DNA of 64,000 nt, from assembly GCA_002841545.1 (NCBI GenBank), contig PGZZ01000002.1, positions 424,314 to 488,313 of the forward strand. The letters run 5' to 3'. Under the pieces are notes generated by a model. The model did no database searches and had not been told where the DNA came from. It saw nothing but the letters and a program-made list of their open reading frames with translations. Position numbers and translations under genes: made by a program. The DNA is from Firmicutes bacterium HGW-Firmicutes-16. GTDB lineage: Bacteria > Bacillota > Clostridia > Oscillospirales > Oscillospiraceae. Positions 1 to 8,607 of the stretch are shown in pieces (position 1 is the first letter of the stretch; each line of letters begins with the position of its first letter).

Positions 1-559
1 GCTCGTCCAGAAGCAGAATATCCGTGTCCTCAAGTATGAGTCGCGCAAGATTGACTCGCGTTTTTTCTCCGCCCGAAAGCTCCGAAAAAAGCTGCTTTCG
101 CATTGTCTCCGATATTTCAAGACCATTTGCAACTCTGTTGCGTTCCGAATCCGCACTGTAGCCGCCTAATCGCTCGTAATCAGCCGCAGCTTTGTCATAT
201 TCGCGCAGGATAGCGTCTGAGGTTTCATTCGTCATCCGCGACGCTAGCTCGTTCATTTTTGCCTCGAGCTCGAATATCCTCTCGTGTGCCGATTTGAGCA
301 CATTTTCAACTTTGTAGCCTTCGGGATAGACTGGTATTTGGGATATGAGACCCATGCGCCTATCGGAAGGGATGACGACTCTTCCCTCATCCGGACGTAC
401 CTCGCCCGTTATTATGCGGAAAAGCGTTGTTTTCCCTGCGCCGTTTTTGCCAAGTATACCGACGCGCTCACCGCAATTTATCTCAAAGCTCAGACCATTT
501 AATATGTTTTTGTCCTGTTCAAAGGCTTTAACCAAGCCTTGTATAGATATTTCTGACAT
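1..559 (-). CDS. ABC-F family ATPase, N-terminal part (cut by the left edge)
   Basis: The first ~186 residues of an ABC-F protein, starting at the ATG whose complement is at 557-559 (MSEISIQGLVKAFEQDK). Walker A is GKNGAGKTT and the signature LSGGEKTRVNLAR is followed by a Walker B ILLLDE at the window edge. There is no transmembrane segment, as expected for ABC-F proteins, which are soluble tandem ATPases acting on the ribosome (translation factors or antibiotic-resistance proteins). An Arm-like helical insertion lies between Walker A and the signature. The second ATPase domain is off the window, so the subfamily (Uup, EttA, YdiF, Vga/Lsa) cannot be assigned. The upstream PBP gene ends before a hairpin at 580-613, so this gene probably has its own transcript or depends on read-through. 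Confidence 0.88.
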   Translation of the reverse strand, partial: MSEISIQGLVKAFEQDKNILNGLSFEINCGERVGILGKNGAGKTTLFRIITGEVRPDEGRVVIPSDRRMGLISQIPVYPEGYKVENVLKSAHERIFELEAKMNELASRMTNETSDAILREYDKAAADYERLGGYSADSERNRVANGLEISETMRKQLFSELSGGEKTRVNLARLILEDTDILLLDE

Positions 560-579
560 TGATTTCTCCTAAAAATGAA

Positions 580-613
580 AAGCCGAGCGAGCCGAATCGG
601 CCTCACCCGGCTT
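580..613 (-). terminator. Terminator-like hairpin after the PBP gene
   Basis: On the minus strand the arms AAGCCGGGTGAGGCCGA and TCGGCTCGCTCGGCTT pair almost fully (with G-U pairs). They are followed by TTcATTTTT. The hairpin lies between the PBP stop at 635 and the ABC-F start at 559. Confidence 0.7.
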
Positions 614-634
614 AATGGCATGTGAGGCTTATTA

Positions 635-1957
635 TTAAGAATCTGCAACAGCCGCTTGCAAAACAGCGTTTGCGACGGGACCTGCGTTTGCGAGCCCTCC
701 GCCGCCTCTTTCGACAACGACCGTGAAGGCAAGCGGATATTCGCTATCGTCAAGATAGCCGACGAACCACGCGTTTGAAGTGCCATCGCCAAGCTCTGCG
801 GTTCCTGTTTTAGCACAGATTTTCAGGTTCGGAAAATTTCCCTGTCCGTAGGCATAGGCCACGTTGTAGGCCATAAGCTCCTGTACCTTCTGTGCCGTAT
901 CGGTCTCCATAAGGCGAGTCGAGGCTGAATGAGAGTTCTTCAGAATTACCGGCTCGTTTGCAACACCGTCATTCGCAATTGCGGAAACGAACCTTAACAT
1001 GGCTATTGGGGATATCAAATCATTATACTGTCCGATACCCATCCAGCTCAGATTGCTGGTTCCGGCTTCTCCTTTTTCGATGTTTCCCGCTGTGGTATCT
1101 ATACCGCTGACTGAAAGGCTTTTTAAAAAGCCGTATTTGTCAGCATAGTTAAAGATCGTGTCCGCTCCCAGCTCCTGCGAAATTTCCGAAAAGGCGCTGT
1201 TACAGGAATTCGCAAGCGCCTGCTCAATGGTCTGCTGTCCATGCACACCCGTGCATTTGACAAAATCGCTGCCGAGAGACACCCCACCCGCACAGGTGAA
1301 GGTTCTAGTGTAAAGGTCTGGGATGTTCTCAATTGCCGCTGAGAGAGTAATAAGTTTGAAAACCGAACCCGGTGTATAAGTTGCGCCAAGGCAGCGGTTC
1401 ATATAAACGCCCTCGTAAGCCGGAGTCGATATATCGGGCGGATTGTTCGGGTCATAGGAGGGTGTACTCACCATGCAGAGTATCTCGCCTGTCTTGTAGT
1501 TGGAAACGAGCACGGCACCTTTTCTTCCGGCCAGCGCTTTATAGGCAATTGCGTTCAGGGAGGAATCGACGGACAGCTTAACTTTTCCGCCTTTTCCCGA
1601 AATACTTGCCACTCCGTCAATAAAATCGTAGCCCGCGAGCTTTGAGCTGAAAACGCTTATTGCTCCAGTTCCGACATTCCCTGTGTAATCCCCGACAATA
1701 TGAAAGCAGGATTTACGCACAGTCTCATCGTCCGCATAGGAAAACACTCCTGCATCTGCATGAGCAAGCACAACGCCGTTCCTGTCAACAATCGTTCCCG
1801 TGTCAAGAACACCCTCGTCATAAACGCTGCTGTTCGCGCGAAGCATTGCCCAATCCTTGCCATTGGCATAAAGACGGATAGCAAAGATGCACAGACCGAA
1901 TACGAGCCCGAGTGCAATCAGCATCGAGAAATACGCTCGATTCTTAATCTTTTTCAT
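635..1957 (-). CDS. Class B penicillin-binding protein (peptidoglycan D,D-transpeptidase)
   Basis: Cross-links peptidoglycan stem peptides at the outer face of the membrane. An N-terminal anchor (about residues 10-30) precedes a short N-terminal domain and the transpeptidase domain. The three active-site motifs are present: SVFK (S198, K201), SCN (S251, N253) and KTG (K382-G384). At 440 aa it is short for a class B PBP (PbpA/Mycobacterium PBPA-like length) and has no PASTA repeats. It overlaps the upstream FHA-SEDS gene by 4 nt (ATGA), so the two are translationally coupled and likely form a SEDS glycosyltransferase-transpeptidase pair. Whether the pair serves elongation, division or sporulation cannot be told from sequence. 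Confidence 0.9.
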   Translation of the reverse strand: MKKIKNRAYFSMLIALGLVFGLCIFAIRLYANGKDWAMLRANSSVYDEGVLDTGTIVDRNGVVLAHADAGVFSYADDETVRKSCFHIVGDYTGNVGTGAISVFSSKLAGYDFIDGVASISGKGGKVKLSVDSSLNAIAYKALAGRKGAVLVSNYKTGEILCMVSTPSYDPNNPPDISTPAYEGVYMNRCLGATYTPGSVFKLITLSAAIENIPDLYTRTFTCAGGVSLGSDFVKCTGVHGQQTIEQALANSCNSAFSEISQELGADTIFNYADKYGFLKSLSVSGIDTTAGNIEKGEAGTSNLSWMGIGQYNDLISPIAMLRFVSAIANDGVANEPVILKNSHSASTRLMETDTAQKVQELMAYNVAYAYGQGNFPNLKICAKTGTAELGDGTSNAWFVGYLDDSEYPLAFTVVVERGGGGLANAGPVANAVLQAAVADS

Positions 1958-3810
1958 TTTCTGCGCCCCTTTTTCTCACTGCTTCTGTCAAAAAAATCGC
2001 GCTCTTTATCTTCAATTTCTTCGTCTTCTTCATAGGATTCTTCTAGTTCACGCTCAGCAAACTCGTTCCAATCGTGCATTTTGGACGGATCCTTCATTAT
2101 GAAGCTCGCACTTTTACGCGTATCCGTTGCCTTAATGAACGCCAAAAGTGCCCAGCAGGAGATGAGGCTGGAACCTCCCAGCGAGACGAATGGGAAGGTA
2201 ACGCCAGTGAACGGCAGAATATCGAGCGAGCCGAACACATTAAGCCCGAGTTGAACCATCATCATTGAGACAGCGGCGCAGCCAGCGATGACATAGAAGG
2301 CGGAACGCCCCTGTGAAGCATTGTGAACAGTGTAAGCTGCAAGAATTATAATTGCCGCTACCGCACAGATTGCGATAAGCAAACCGAGTTCCTCGCTCAC
2401 CATTCCGAACACAAGGTCTGTATCCGCGGCGACGATATTGTGGAGCCAGCCGTGCCCCGCGCCAAGTCCGAAAAGTCCGCCTGAAGACGCCGCCGAAAGC
2501 GCTCTCGTCTGCTGAAAACCTGCGCCGTTTACATCCTCCCAGACGCGTCCCCACGTTGCGAAGCGCTGCGCGATATGTGGTTTTATACTGAGTGCCAGGA
2601 AGCCCGCGAGTCCGGCGCCTGTAACTGCAAGCAAAACAGTCGCAATATTGCCGCTTCGCATGAAGGAAATGACGAGGAAGGTCGCAAAGAAGACTAACGC
2701 CGTTCCGAAATCGCCCATTATTGCGAGCGCTCCGACGCAGACCGCGGAGAACGCGATGAATACAAGCAGGTTTCTGCCTCTGTAGAGTCTGTCCATAGTT
2801 GCGGCACCCGCATAAATGTATACAATTTTTACGAATTCCGAGGGCTGGAACGAAAATCCTGCGATATTGAGCCAGTTTTTGGCACCGAACATAGTCGAGC
2901 CGAAAACAACGTTAATCGCAAGCAGTCCGACAGCGGCGAAAGCCGCAGGTAATATCATGGTCTTGACCCTTTTCAAGTCTCGCAGCCATGAACCTAGTAT
3001 TATGAAAAATACTATTCCCACAAGGAGAAGAAGCACCTGCTTGAGCATATTTCCGGGCGTTGAGCTCGCGCACACCGACATTCCTATCGAGCTTAAGAAA
3101 AACGCCAGAGCCTCGACCTCGAAGCCCTTCCTGCCGATGGTGCGCATTATAATGAAGTATATCCACATGATTATGCAGAGCGCGATAAACGAAAGCGCAA
3201 TCTGCGCCCTGTACTTCTCATCGCAGTAATATAGCTGCTGATACATAAGGAGAAACTGAAAAACCGTTACAAAGCGGAACATGGTTCCCGGCGCAATCAT
3301 TTTGCCCGGAGCAGTTCTGCGCTCGGCTATGATGCCGCGCTCTTCCTCGGTAAGGTTAAAGAAGCGGATTTTTGATTTAGCTATGCTAATAAGGTCTCCG
3401 TCCTCGAGCCTTGCGCCCTCTTCAGTGATGATTTTGCCGTTAATCCTAGCTTCGGAGTTATGTCCGATATCGTAGGCTGTCCAGTTACCGTACTCGTCAC
3501 GTATCAGAACAAGCTGCGTTCCCTCCGCGGTTAGTTCATTGACTACAACGTCCGAGGACCGCGCTTTGCCCACGGTGCACTCCCAGTGGCGGAGCGGAAC
3601 CCTAGAGCCGTCAGGCAAGTCGAGATAGCCCCAGACTTCCGGCTCGTAGCGTTCGCGGAGCATCGAATAGGCACAGCGCATAAGTATCAAGATTGCGGCA
3701 ATCGGAAGCATGAAACGCGTGAAGTAAACAACGTACGTCAAAAACGGACTGAACGCTCCCGCATCGGATTGCGCAAAAAATCCGTTTAAGCTTTGAAAAA
3801 AGCTCTCCAC
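1954..3810 (-). CDS. SEDS (FtsW/RodA/SpoVE) glycosyltransferase with N-terminal FHA domain
   Basis: Polymerises lipid II into glycan strands in the membrane. Numbering from the upstream in-frame GTG at 3819, a membrane helix at 25-50 is followed by an FHA-like domain (about 75-155: VGKARSSDVVVNE, then DIGHNSEARING). A multi-pass SEDS domain follows, with GAKNWLNIAGFSFQPSEFVK (312-331), GDFGTALVFF (369-378), GFQQTRALSAASSGGLFG (434-451) and GVTFPFVSLGGSSL (539-552), ending in an acidic, charged tail. I prefer the GTG at 3810, because GGAGG lies 8 nt upstream of it, whereas the GTG at 3819 overlaps that GGAGG. In the FHA part the usual Gly-Arg and Ser-Arg-x-His positions read GK and TAEGTQ, so phosphothreonine binding may be weakened. 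The gene is coupled to the downstream PBP by overlap. Confidence 0.9.
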   Translation of the reverse strand: MESFFQSLNGFFAQSDAGAFSPFLTYVVYFTRFMLPIAAILILMRCAYSMLRERYEPEVWGYLDLPDGSRVPLRHWECTVGKARSSDVVVNELTAEGTQLVLIRDEYGNWTAYDIGHNSEARINGKIITEEGARLEDGDLISIAKSKIRFFNLTEEERGIIAERRTAPGKMIAPGTMFRFVTVFQFLLMYQQLYYCDEKYRAQIALSFIALCIIMWIYFIIMRTIGRKGFEVEALAFFLSSIGMSVCASSTPGNMLKQVLLLLVGIVFFIILGSWLRDLKRVKTMILPAAFAAVGLLAINVVFGSTMFGAKNWLNIAGFSFQPSEFVKIVYIYAGAATMDRLYRGRNLLVFIAFSAVCVGALAIMGDFGTALVFFATFLVISFMRSGNIATVLLAVTGAGLAGFLALSIKPHIAQRFATWGRVWEDVNGAGFQQTRALSAASSGGLFGLGAGHGWLHNIVAADTDLVFGMVSEELGLLIAICAVAAIIILAAYTVHNASQGRSAFYVIAGCAAVSMMMVQLGLNVFGSLDILPFTGVTFPFVSLGGSSLISCWALLAFIKATDTRKSASFIMKDPSKMHDWNEFAERELEESYEEDEEIEDKERDFFDRSSEKKGRRK

Positions 3811-3850
3811 CGCTGTCACCTCCGTTTCTATATACTTCCATATTAGCCAA

Positions 3851-3885
3851 ATGGTATAATGACCATCACGCGGTCATTATACCAT
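3851..3885. repeat. Perfect 14-bp inverted repeat between tyrS and the FHA-SEDS gene
   Basis: ATGGTATAATGACC at 3851-3864 and its exact complement at 3872-3885, with a 7-nt loop. There is no T-tract on either side, so it is a poor intrinsic terminator. It contains TATAAT and could be an operator over a promoter or an RNA hairpin in the leader of the FHA-SEDS gene. Confidence 0.6.
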
Positions 3886-3915
3886 ATTGTATCATTATTT
3901 GAAATGAAAAGTTCG

Positions 3916-5142
3916 TTACTTAAGGATAACCCTGTTATAGCTCTTTTTTCCGCGTTTTATAACTACGCCTTCTCCTGAAAGCTCCTCACGCGTGAAGCTC
4001 TTGCCGAAATCCTCGACTCTTTCTCCCGCCGCTTCGACTCCGCCCTGCTCGAGTGCACGTCTCGCCTCTGATTTTGAGGGGCAGAGTCCGCTTTTCACAA
4101 GCAGTGATATTATGTCAACCGCTCCGTCGACCAGGTCGGCTTCCGTGAACTCTGTCGTCGGGATATTAGCCATGTCTCCCCCGTTTGAAAATAGGGCGCG
4201 CGCGGCTACCTGTGCTTTTTCTGCTTCTTCCTCGTTGTGGACGAGCTTTGTCAGCTCATAGGCAAGTATCTCCTTAGCCTCGTTGAGCTTCGCGCCCTCC
4301 CATTTGTCCATTTCGTCGATGGTTTCAAGCGGCAGGAAGGTGAGCATACGCAGACATTTCAGCACATCCGCGTCACCGATGTTGCGCCAGTACTGGTAGA
4401 AATCGTAAGGCGAGGTCTTGTTGGGGTCGAGCCAAACCGCACCGGACTGGGTCTTGCCCATCTTCTTGCCCTCGGAGTTCATGAGCAGAGTAATCGTCAT
4501 TGCGTGAGAATCCTTGCCAAGCTTCTTGCGGATAAGCTCAGTGCCGCCAAGCATATTGCTCCACTGGTCATCGCCGCCGAACTGAAGATTGCAGTCGTAG
4601 CGCTTGAATAGCTCATAGAAATCATAGCTTTGCATTATCATGTAGTTGAATTCAAGGAAGGACAGACCCTTCTCCATACGCTGCTTGTAGCACTCGGCGC
4701 GGAGCATGTTGTTGACCGAGAAGCAGGAGCCGAACTCGCGTAGAAAATCGATGTAGTTGAGCTGTGTGAGCCAATCGGCGTTATTCACCATTATTGCTTT
4801 TCCCTCGGAAAAGTCGATGAATTTGCTCATCTGCTTTTTGAAAATCTCGCCGTTTTGCGCAATAGTCTCGAAAGTCATCATCGTGCGCAGGTCGCTGCGT
4901 CCCGAGGGGTCGCCAATAAGCGTTGTGCCGCCGCCAATCAGCGCTATAGGCTTATTGCCCGCCATCTGCAAACGCTTCATCAGGCACAGAGCCATAAAGT
5001 GCCCGACATGAAGTGAGTTCGCAGTGGGGTCAAAGCCTATATAAAAAGTTGCCTTTCCGTTATTGACAAGCTCTCTGATTTCATCTTCATTCGTGACCTG
5101 CGCTATAAGACCGCGCGCTTTCAATTCCTCATAGATTCCCAT
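3916..5142 (-). CDS. tyrS: Tyrosyl-tRNA synthetase
   Basis: Class I aminoacyl-tRNA synthetase charging tRNA-Tyr in the cytoplasm. The HIGH-type motif is LHVGH, the KMSKS-type motif is KKMGKT, and tyrosine-site features include IGFDPTANSLHVGH and FGGDDQWSN. The C-terminus carries an S4 RNA-binding domain (PSKSEARRALEQGGV). The start is taken as the ATG at 5142 (MGIYEEL), preceded by GAAAGGG about 8 nt upstream; an in-frame TTG at 5160 would add six residues but has no better ribosome site. The gene begins inside the 3' end of the upstream C_GCAxxG gene (14-nt overlap), so it is probably co-transcribed. I see no T-box leader. Confidence 0.96.
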   Translation of the reverse strand: MGIYEELKARGLIAQVTNEDEIRELVNNGKATFYIGFDPTANSLHVGHFMALCLMKRLQMAGNKPIALIGGGTTLIGDPSGRSDLRTMMTFETIAQNGEIFKKQMSKFIDFSEGKAIMVNNADWLTQLNYIDFLREFGSCFSVNNMLRAECYKQRMEKGLSFLEFNYMIMQSYDFYELFKRYDCNLQFGGDDQWSNMLGGTELIRKKLGKDSHAMTITLLMNSEGKKMGKTQSGAVWLDPNKTSPYDFYQYWRNIGDADVLKCLRMLTFLPLETIDEMDKWEGAKLNEAKEILAYELTKLVHNEEEAEKAQVAARALFSNGGDMANIPTTEFTEADLVDGAVDIISLLVKSGLCPSKSEARRALEQGGVEAAGERVEDFGKSFTREELSGEGVVIKRGKKSYNRVILK

Positions 5143-5545
5143 TTGTTTTTTCCCTTTCAATTATATCATGTATAAGCTCAATGGCTCTCGCCATATATTC
5201 CTCGCAGCGCGCCTTGCCGTTCGCCTGAAGAAGTTCGACGCAGCGCAGAGTTTCGAATTCTTCCTTGAACCCTGCCGTAAAAGCTTTTGTAAGTCTCGCA
5301 ATTTTATCCTTAGCCTCTTTATCGTTGCCGTCATCAAACGGGAAACACAATCCAAGCGTATAAACGCCACCCGAAACCGCTCCGCAGACTTCGCCGCTCC
5401 GAAGTCCGCCACCGAAACCGCCCATTGCGGCAAGGGCTGTTTTCTCATCAACACCGCTAAGCTCACGGCACAGATAAGCCACAACCTGCGCACAATTGTA
5501 GCCCTTAGAATGGATCTCCGCAACTTTATCTCTGTCAATAGTCAT
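5129..5545 (-). CDS. C_GCAxxG_C_C family protein
   Basis: A 138-aa soluble protein with the cysteine pattern that names the family: GYNCAQ near the N-terminus, GFGGGLRSGEVCGAVSGG in the middle, then LGLCF, LRCVELL and a final Cys in ARCEEY. These proteins are widespread in anaerobic Clostridia and are presumed redox or metal/cluster binding, but the function is unknown. The order recN, this gene, tyrS on one strand with short gaps suggests read-through from the recN side. The ATG at 5545 starts 19 nt after the recN stop. Confidence 0.85.
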   Translation of the reverse strand: MTIDRDKVAEIHSKGYNCAQVVAYLCRELSGVDEKTALAAMGGFGGGLRSGEVCGAVSGGVYTLGLCFPFDDGNDKEAKDKIARLTKAFTAGFKEEFETLRCVELLQANGKARCEEYMARAIELIHDIIEREKTNGNL

Positions 5546-5564
5546 TAACTTTTGCCACTTTCAT

Positions 5565-7244
5565 TTATTTGTTACTCTTAAATCTTTCTGCAGCGTCAAG
5601 CTGTTCCCCTGCTGAAATCAGAGTGTTTTCTGTTATATTATCTCCGCCGTGAAGCCTTGCGAGTTCGCGAGCTCTGCCCTCGCGGTCAAGCTCCGTGACG
5701 CTCGTATATGTCCTGCCGTCGCGCTCTTCCTTTTCGATAAGGAAATGCGTGTCAGCCATGGCGGCAATCTGCGGCAGATGTGTGACGCAGAGAACCTGCT
5801 TATGTCTTGACAGCTCCGAAAGCTTTTCGCCCACGCGAGATGCGGCAACGCCCGAAACACCGGTGTCAATCTCGTCAAAAACCAAAGTCTCAAGTTCGTC
5901 CTTCTCCGAAAAGACGTTTTTCATCGCAAGCATGATGCGTGAAAGCTCGCCGCCGGATGCTATCCTGCTAATTGGTCCCGGCTTTTCGCCCTTGTTCGCA
6001 GTCATGAGGAATCGAATTGCGTCTCCACCTGTTCCGTCAAAGCCATCCAAGTTGTCTATTGGAGTTATGTCAACCAAGAAGCTGACAGCGGGCATTGAAA
6101 GAGCCTTCAGCTCATCTACTATTCTCTTTTCAAGCTCCTGTGCCGCTCTCCGTCTTGCATCGGTGAGTTTTTTTGCTTCACTTGTTACAATCGCCTTTTG
6201 CTTTTCGAGCTGGGAAGTGAGTTTTACGAGCCTGTCATCCGAATATTCGATGTCGTCGAGCTGCTTTTTCGATTTTTCTAGCTTCTCTAAAAGTTCTATC
6301 TCTCCCCCGCCGTATTTTTTGGAAAGCTTACGCAGCAACGCCAGTCTCGTTTCAATCCTGTCGTATTCCTCGGGAGAAAAATCAAGACCTGACAGAAAAT
6401 CACGCAGTGTTTCCGCTACGTCGCGTAGCATGAACGAAGCGTCAGTTAGAGTCTTTTCACATTTTGAAAGGTCCGCGCTATATCTTGCCGCGCGTGCGAC
6501 ATCGGTCTTTGCTCCGTCCGTAAGCGAAACCGCACTCTCGTCTCCGCCATAAAGCGTGCCGTATGCCGAATTTATTGCTTCTGTCAGCTTCTCGGCGTTA
6601 TGCAAAAGCTCGCGCCTCTCGGTCAGCTCTTCTTCCTCGCCCTCGCGAAGCTTTGCTTTTTCAAGCTCTTCGACTATCCCTCGCAATCTATCGGATAGGC
6701 GCTCTTTTTCGGCTTCGTCCATCGACAGTCGTTTAATTTCCTTTCTTATTTCGTGATAACGGTCGTAGGCATTTTTATAATTCTCAAAAACAGCCCCGTA
6801 CCCGCCGTAGCTGTCAAGATACTCTCTATGGCGTTCTTCGTCCAGAAGCTGACGTCCATCGTTCTGTCCATGGATATCCAAAAGCAGCGACGATAGCTCA
6901 CGCAGCTGTGATGCTGATACCGGCGACCCGCAGACGCGGCAGGAGGATTTCCCGTCCTCCACGATCCTTCGCTGGAGAATGAGTTCGTCCTCTGTCTCAA
7001 CACCATTGTCGGTCAGCCATCCGTTCGCTTTCCCGCCTGTAAAAACGGCTGTTGCCAGAGCCTTCTCAGCACCTGTACGTACAAGCTCACGTGATGTTCT
7101 TGCGCCCATCACAGCCAACAGCGCATCTATAATGATGGATTTGCCAGCGCCGGTTTCTCCCGTCAGCACGTTCAGTCCCTTTGAAAAGCTGATATCCGCG
7201 CGTTCGATGACCGCTATATTCTCTATGTGGAGGTCTGAAAGCAT
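5565..7244 (-). CDS. recN: DNA repair protein RecN
   Basis: SMC-like ATPase acting early in double-strand break repair. Walker A is GETGAGKS (residues 29-36 from the chosen start). A long coiled-coil region occupies the middle (about 150-380), then the signature IASGGELSRIMLA and Walker B LVFDEIDTGVSG. Length (559 aa) is typical. The ATG at 7244 (MLSDLHIEN) is chosen because AGGGGGA lies just upstream; the in-frame TTG at 7262 would have no ribosome site. It follows argR as in many Firmicutes, but the usual downstream neighbours spoIVB and spo0A are absent. Confidence 0.95.
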   Translation of the reverse strand: MLSDLHIENIAVIERADISFSKGLNVLTGETGAGKSIIIDALLAVMGARTSRELVRTGAEKALATAVFTGGKANGWLTDNGVETEDELILQRRIVEDGKSSCRVCGSPVSASQLRELSSLLLDIHGQNDGRQLLDEERHREYLDSYGGYGAVFENYKNAYDRYHEIRKEIKRLSMDEAEKERLSDRLRGIVEELEKAKLREGEEEELTERRELLHNAEKLTEAINSAYGTLYGGDESAVSLTDGAKTDVARAARYSADLSKCEKTLTDASFMLRDVAETLRDFLSGLDFSPEEYDRIETRLALLRKLSKKYGGGEIELLEKLEKSKKQLDDIEYSDDRLVKLTSQLEKQKAIVTSEAKKLTDARRRAAQELEKRIVDELKALSMPAVSFLVDITPIDNLDGFDGTGGDAIRFLMTANKGEKPGPISRIASGGELSRIMLAMKNVFSEKDELETLVFDEIDTGVSGVAASRVGEKLSELSRHKQVLCVTHLPQIAAMADTHFLIEKEERDGRTYTSVTELDREGRARELARLHGGDNITENTLISAGEQLDAAERFKSNK

Positions 7245-7274
7245 ATCTTTTCCCCCTGTCAAAAAACCGAAGTT

Positions 7275-7724
7275 TTAAAGGAGCATTTCGACCTCTCGCT
7301 CCAAATTTTCAGCCGCTTCTCTGTCCCTCATCGCGATAAACGCCGTGTCATCTCCGGCAAGCGTACCGATGAGTCCATCGACATCCATGCCGTCCAACGC
7401 TGCGCACGCAGCGGAAGCGAGCCCCGGCATCGTTTTAATAACCAATATGTTCTGCGCTACTGCGTAAGAGGTGACGCTCTCGCGAAAGATTTTCTTAAGC
7501 CTCAAATCAAAATCCGTGAGCTCCTCGCGCGATCCCGCGATATAGCGATATTTCCCCGCACTGGTGAGTTCCTTCACAAGACGCAGCTCTTTAATGTCTC
7601 TAGAAAGAGTTGCCTGTGTACTTTTGACCCCGCTGGCCATAAGCTCATCGATGAGCTGACTTTGCGTTTCCACGTCCTTTGATGCGATGATCTCCAGAAT
7701 TTTCTCTTGTCTCGCGGACTTCAT
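7275..7724 (-). CDS. argR: Arginine repressor ArgR
   Basis: A 149-aa transcriptional regulator of arginine metabolism. The N-terminal winged helix contains TQATLSRDIKELRLVK, the family's DNA-recognition helix. The C-terminal oligomerisation/arginine-binding domain ends with GLIGTLAGDDTAFIAMRD, including the Gly-Asp-Asp motif. It overlaps the upstream nadK by 4 nt and precedes recN, the canonical nadK-argR-recN order. Confidence 0.95.
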   Translation of the reverse strand: MKSARQEKILEIIASKDVETQSQLIDELMASGVKSTQATLSRDIKELRLVKELTSAGKYRYIAGSREELTDFDLRLKKIFRESVTSYAVAQNILVIKTMPGLASAACAALDGMDVDGLIGTLAGDDTAFIAMRDREAAENLEREVEMLL

Positions 7725-8593
7725 ATTCTTTCCCCCAATTTCTTAAAAGCGATGTCATAGAAGCTCTTGCCGGGAATGTGCGCCATGATCGTGTGATACT
7801 GCGACAGCTTAACGTTAAGCTCATCATTTTTTAAAAAAGGTATAAGTTCTCCGCCGTCTATCGAAAGCCAGATGTTTTTCCCTTTGTTTTCGCCGGTTTT
7901 TATCGCGACCACCCTGTCAGGTGCGAGTATCATCGGTCTGACCGTTATCACATGCGCGCAAATTGGGGTTAGCATAATATTCTTCGCCGTCGGCTCGGCA
8001 AGCGCGCCGCCTGCGGCGAGTGAATACGCTGTCGAGCCCGTCGCTGTCGCGACGATTATCCCGTCGCCAGTGTACTCCATAATTTTACAGCCGTCGCCGT
8101 AGGCTGAAAGCTGTATTGTTGTCGCGGTTCCGCAGACCACGGCCTCGTTCAGCGCGACGTCTGAATATACCACTTTACCATCCCGCCAAAGTTCGACGTC
8201 CAGCATGACTCTGCTAACTGGCGTAAACTGTCCGTTCGCCGCGGGAAGAATCAGCTCCAACTCGTTTCTCTCGAGCTCTGCCATGAAGCCCTTGTGACCG
8301 AGATTGACGCCCAGTATCGGAACTGGATTTTTCACAACGGCTCTCGCTGTTTTAAGTATTGTTCCGTCGCCGCCGAAGCACACGAGCAGCGACGCATTTT
8401 TTGCAGCCTCATCGAGCGGCAGGGTATCCTGCAGCGCGGCCAGTGCGCCTTCGCTCTCTTGTGCGTAGACAGGACTGACAACGACCCTGTGTCCCTCTTT
8501 TATGAGCATTTCCCTAGCCCTGAGCGTCATTTGAAGTCCGATATCCCTTTCCGGGTTCGGACACAGAACGATGTGTTTTTCGGCGTCAGGCAT
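7721..8593 (-). CDS. nadK: NAD kinase
   Basis: Phosphorylates NAD to NADP. The GGDGT motif (residues 74-78) and the glycine-rich YTGDGIIVATATGSTAYSLA segment are both present. Length is 290 aa, normal for the family. Lies between tlyA and argR, overlapping argR by 4 nt. Confidence 0.96.
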   Translation of the reverse strand: MPDAEKHIVLCPNPERDIGLQMTLRAREMLIKEGHRVVVSPVYAQESEGALAALQDTLPLDEAAKNASLLVCFGGDGTILKTARAVVKNPVPILGVNLGHKGFMAELERNELELILPAANGQFTPVSRVMLDVELWRDGKVVYSDVALNEAVVCGTATTIQLSAYGDGCKIMEYTGDGIIVATATGSTAYSLAAGGALAEPTAKNIMLTPICAHVITVRPMILAPDRVVAIKTGENKGKNIWLSIDGGELIPFLKNDELNVKLSQYHTIMAHIPGKSFYDIAFKKLGERI

Positions 8594-8607
8594 GGCAATT
8601 CCCTTTC

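Noticed and set aside
5143..5300. Possible T-box leader for tyrS
   Set aside because: The upstream region is the coding sequence of the C_GCAxxG protein, and tyrS starts within it; there is no room for a T-box.
5695..6552. A 285-codon Ser-rich open frame on the plus strand
   Set aside because: Antisense to recN; low complexity and no start signals.
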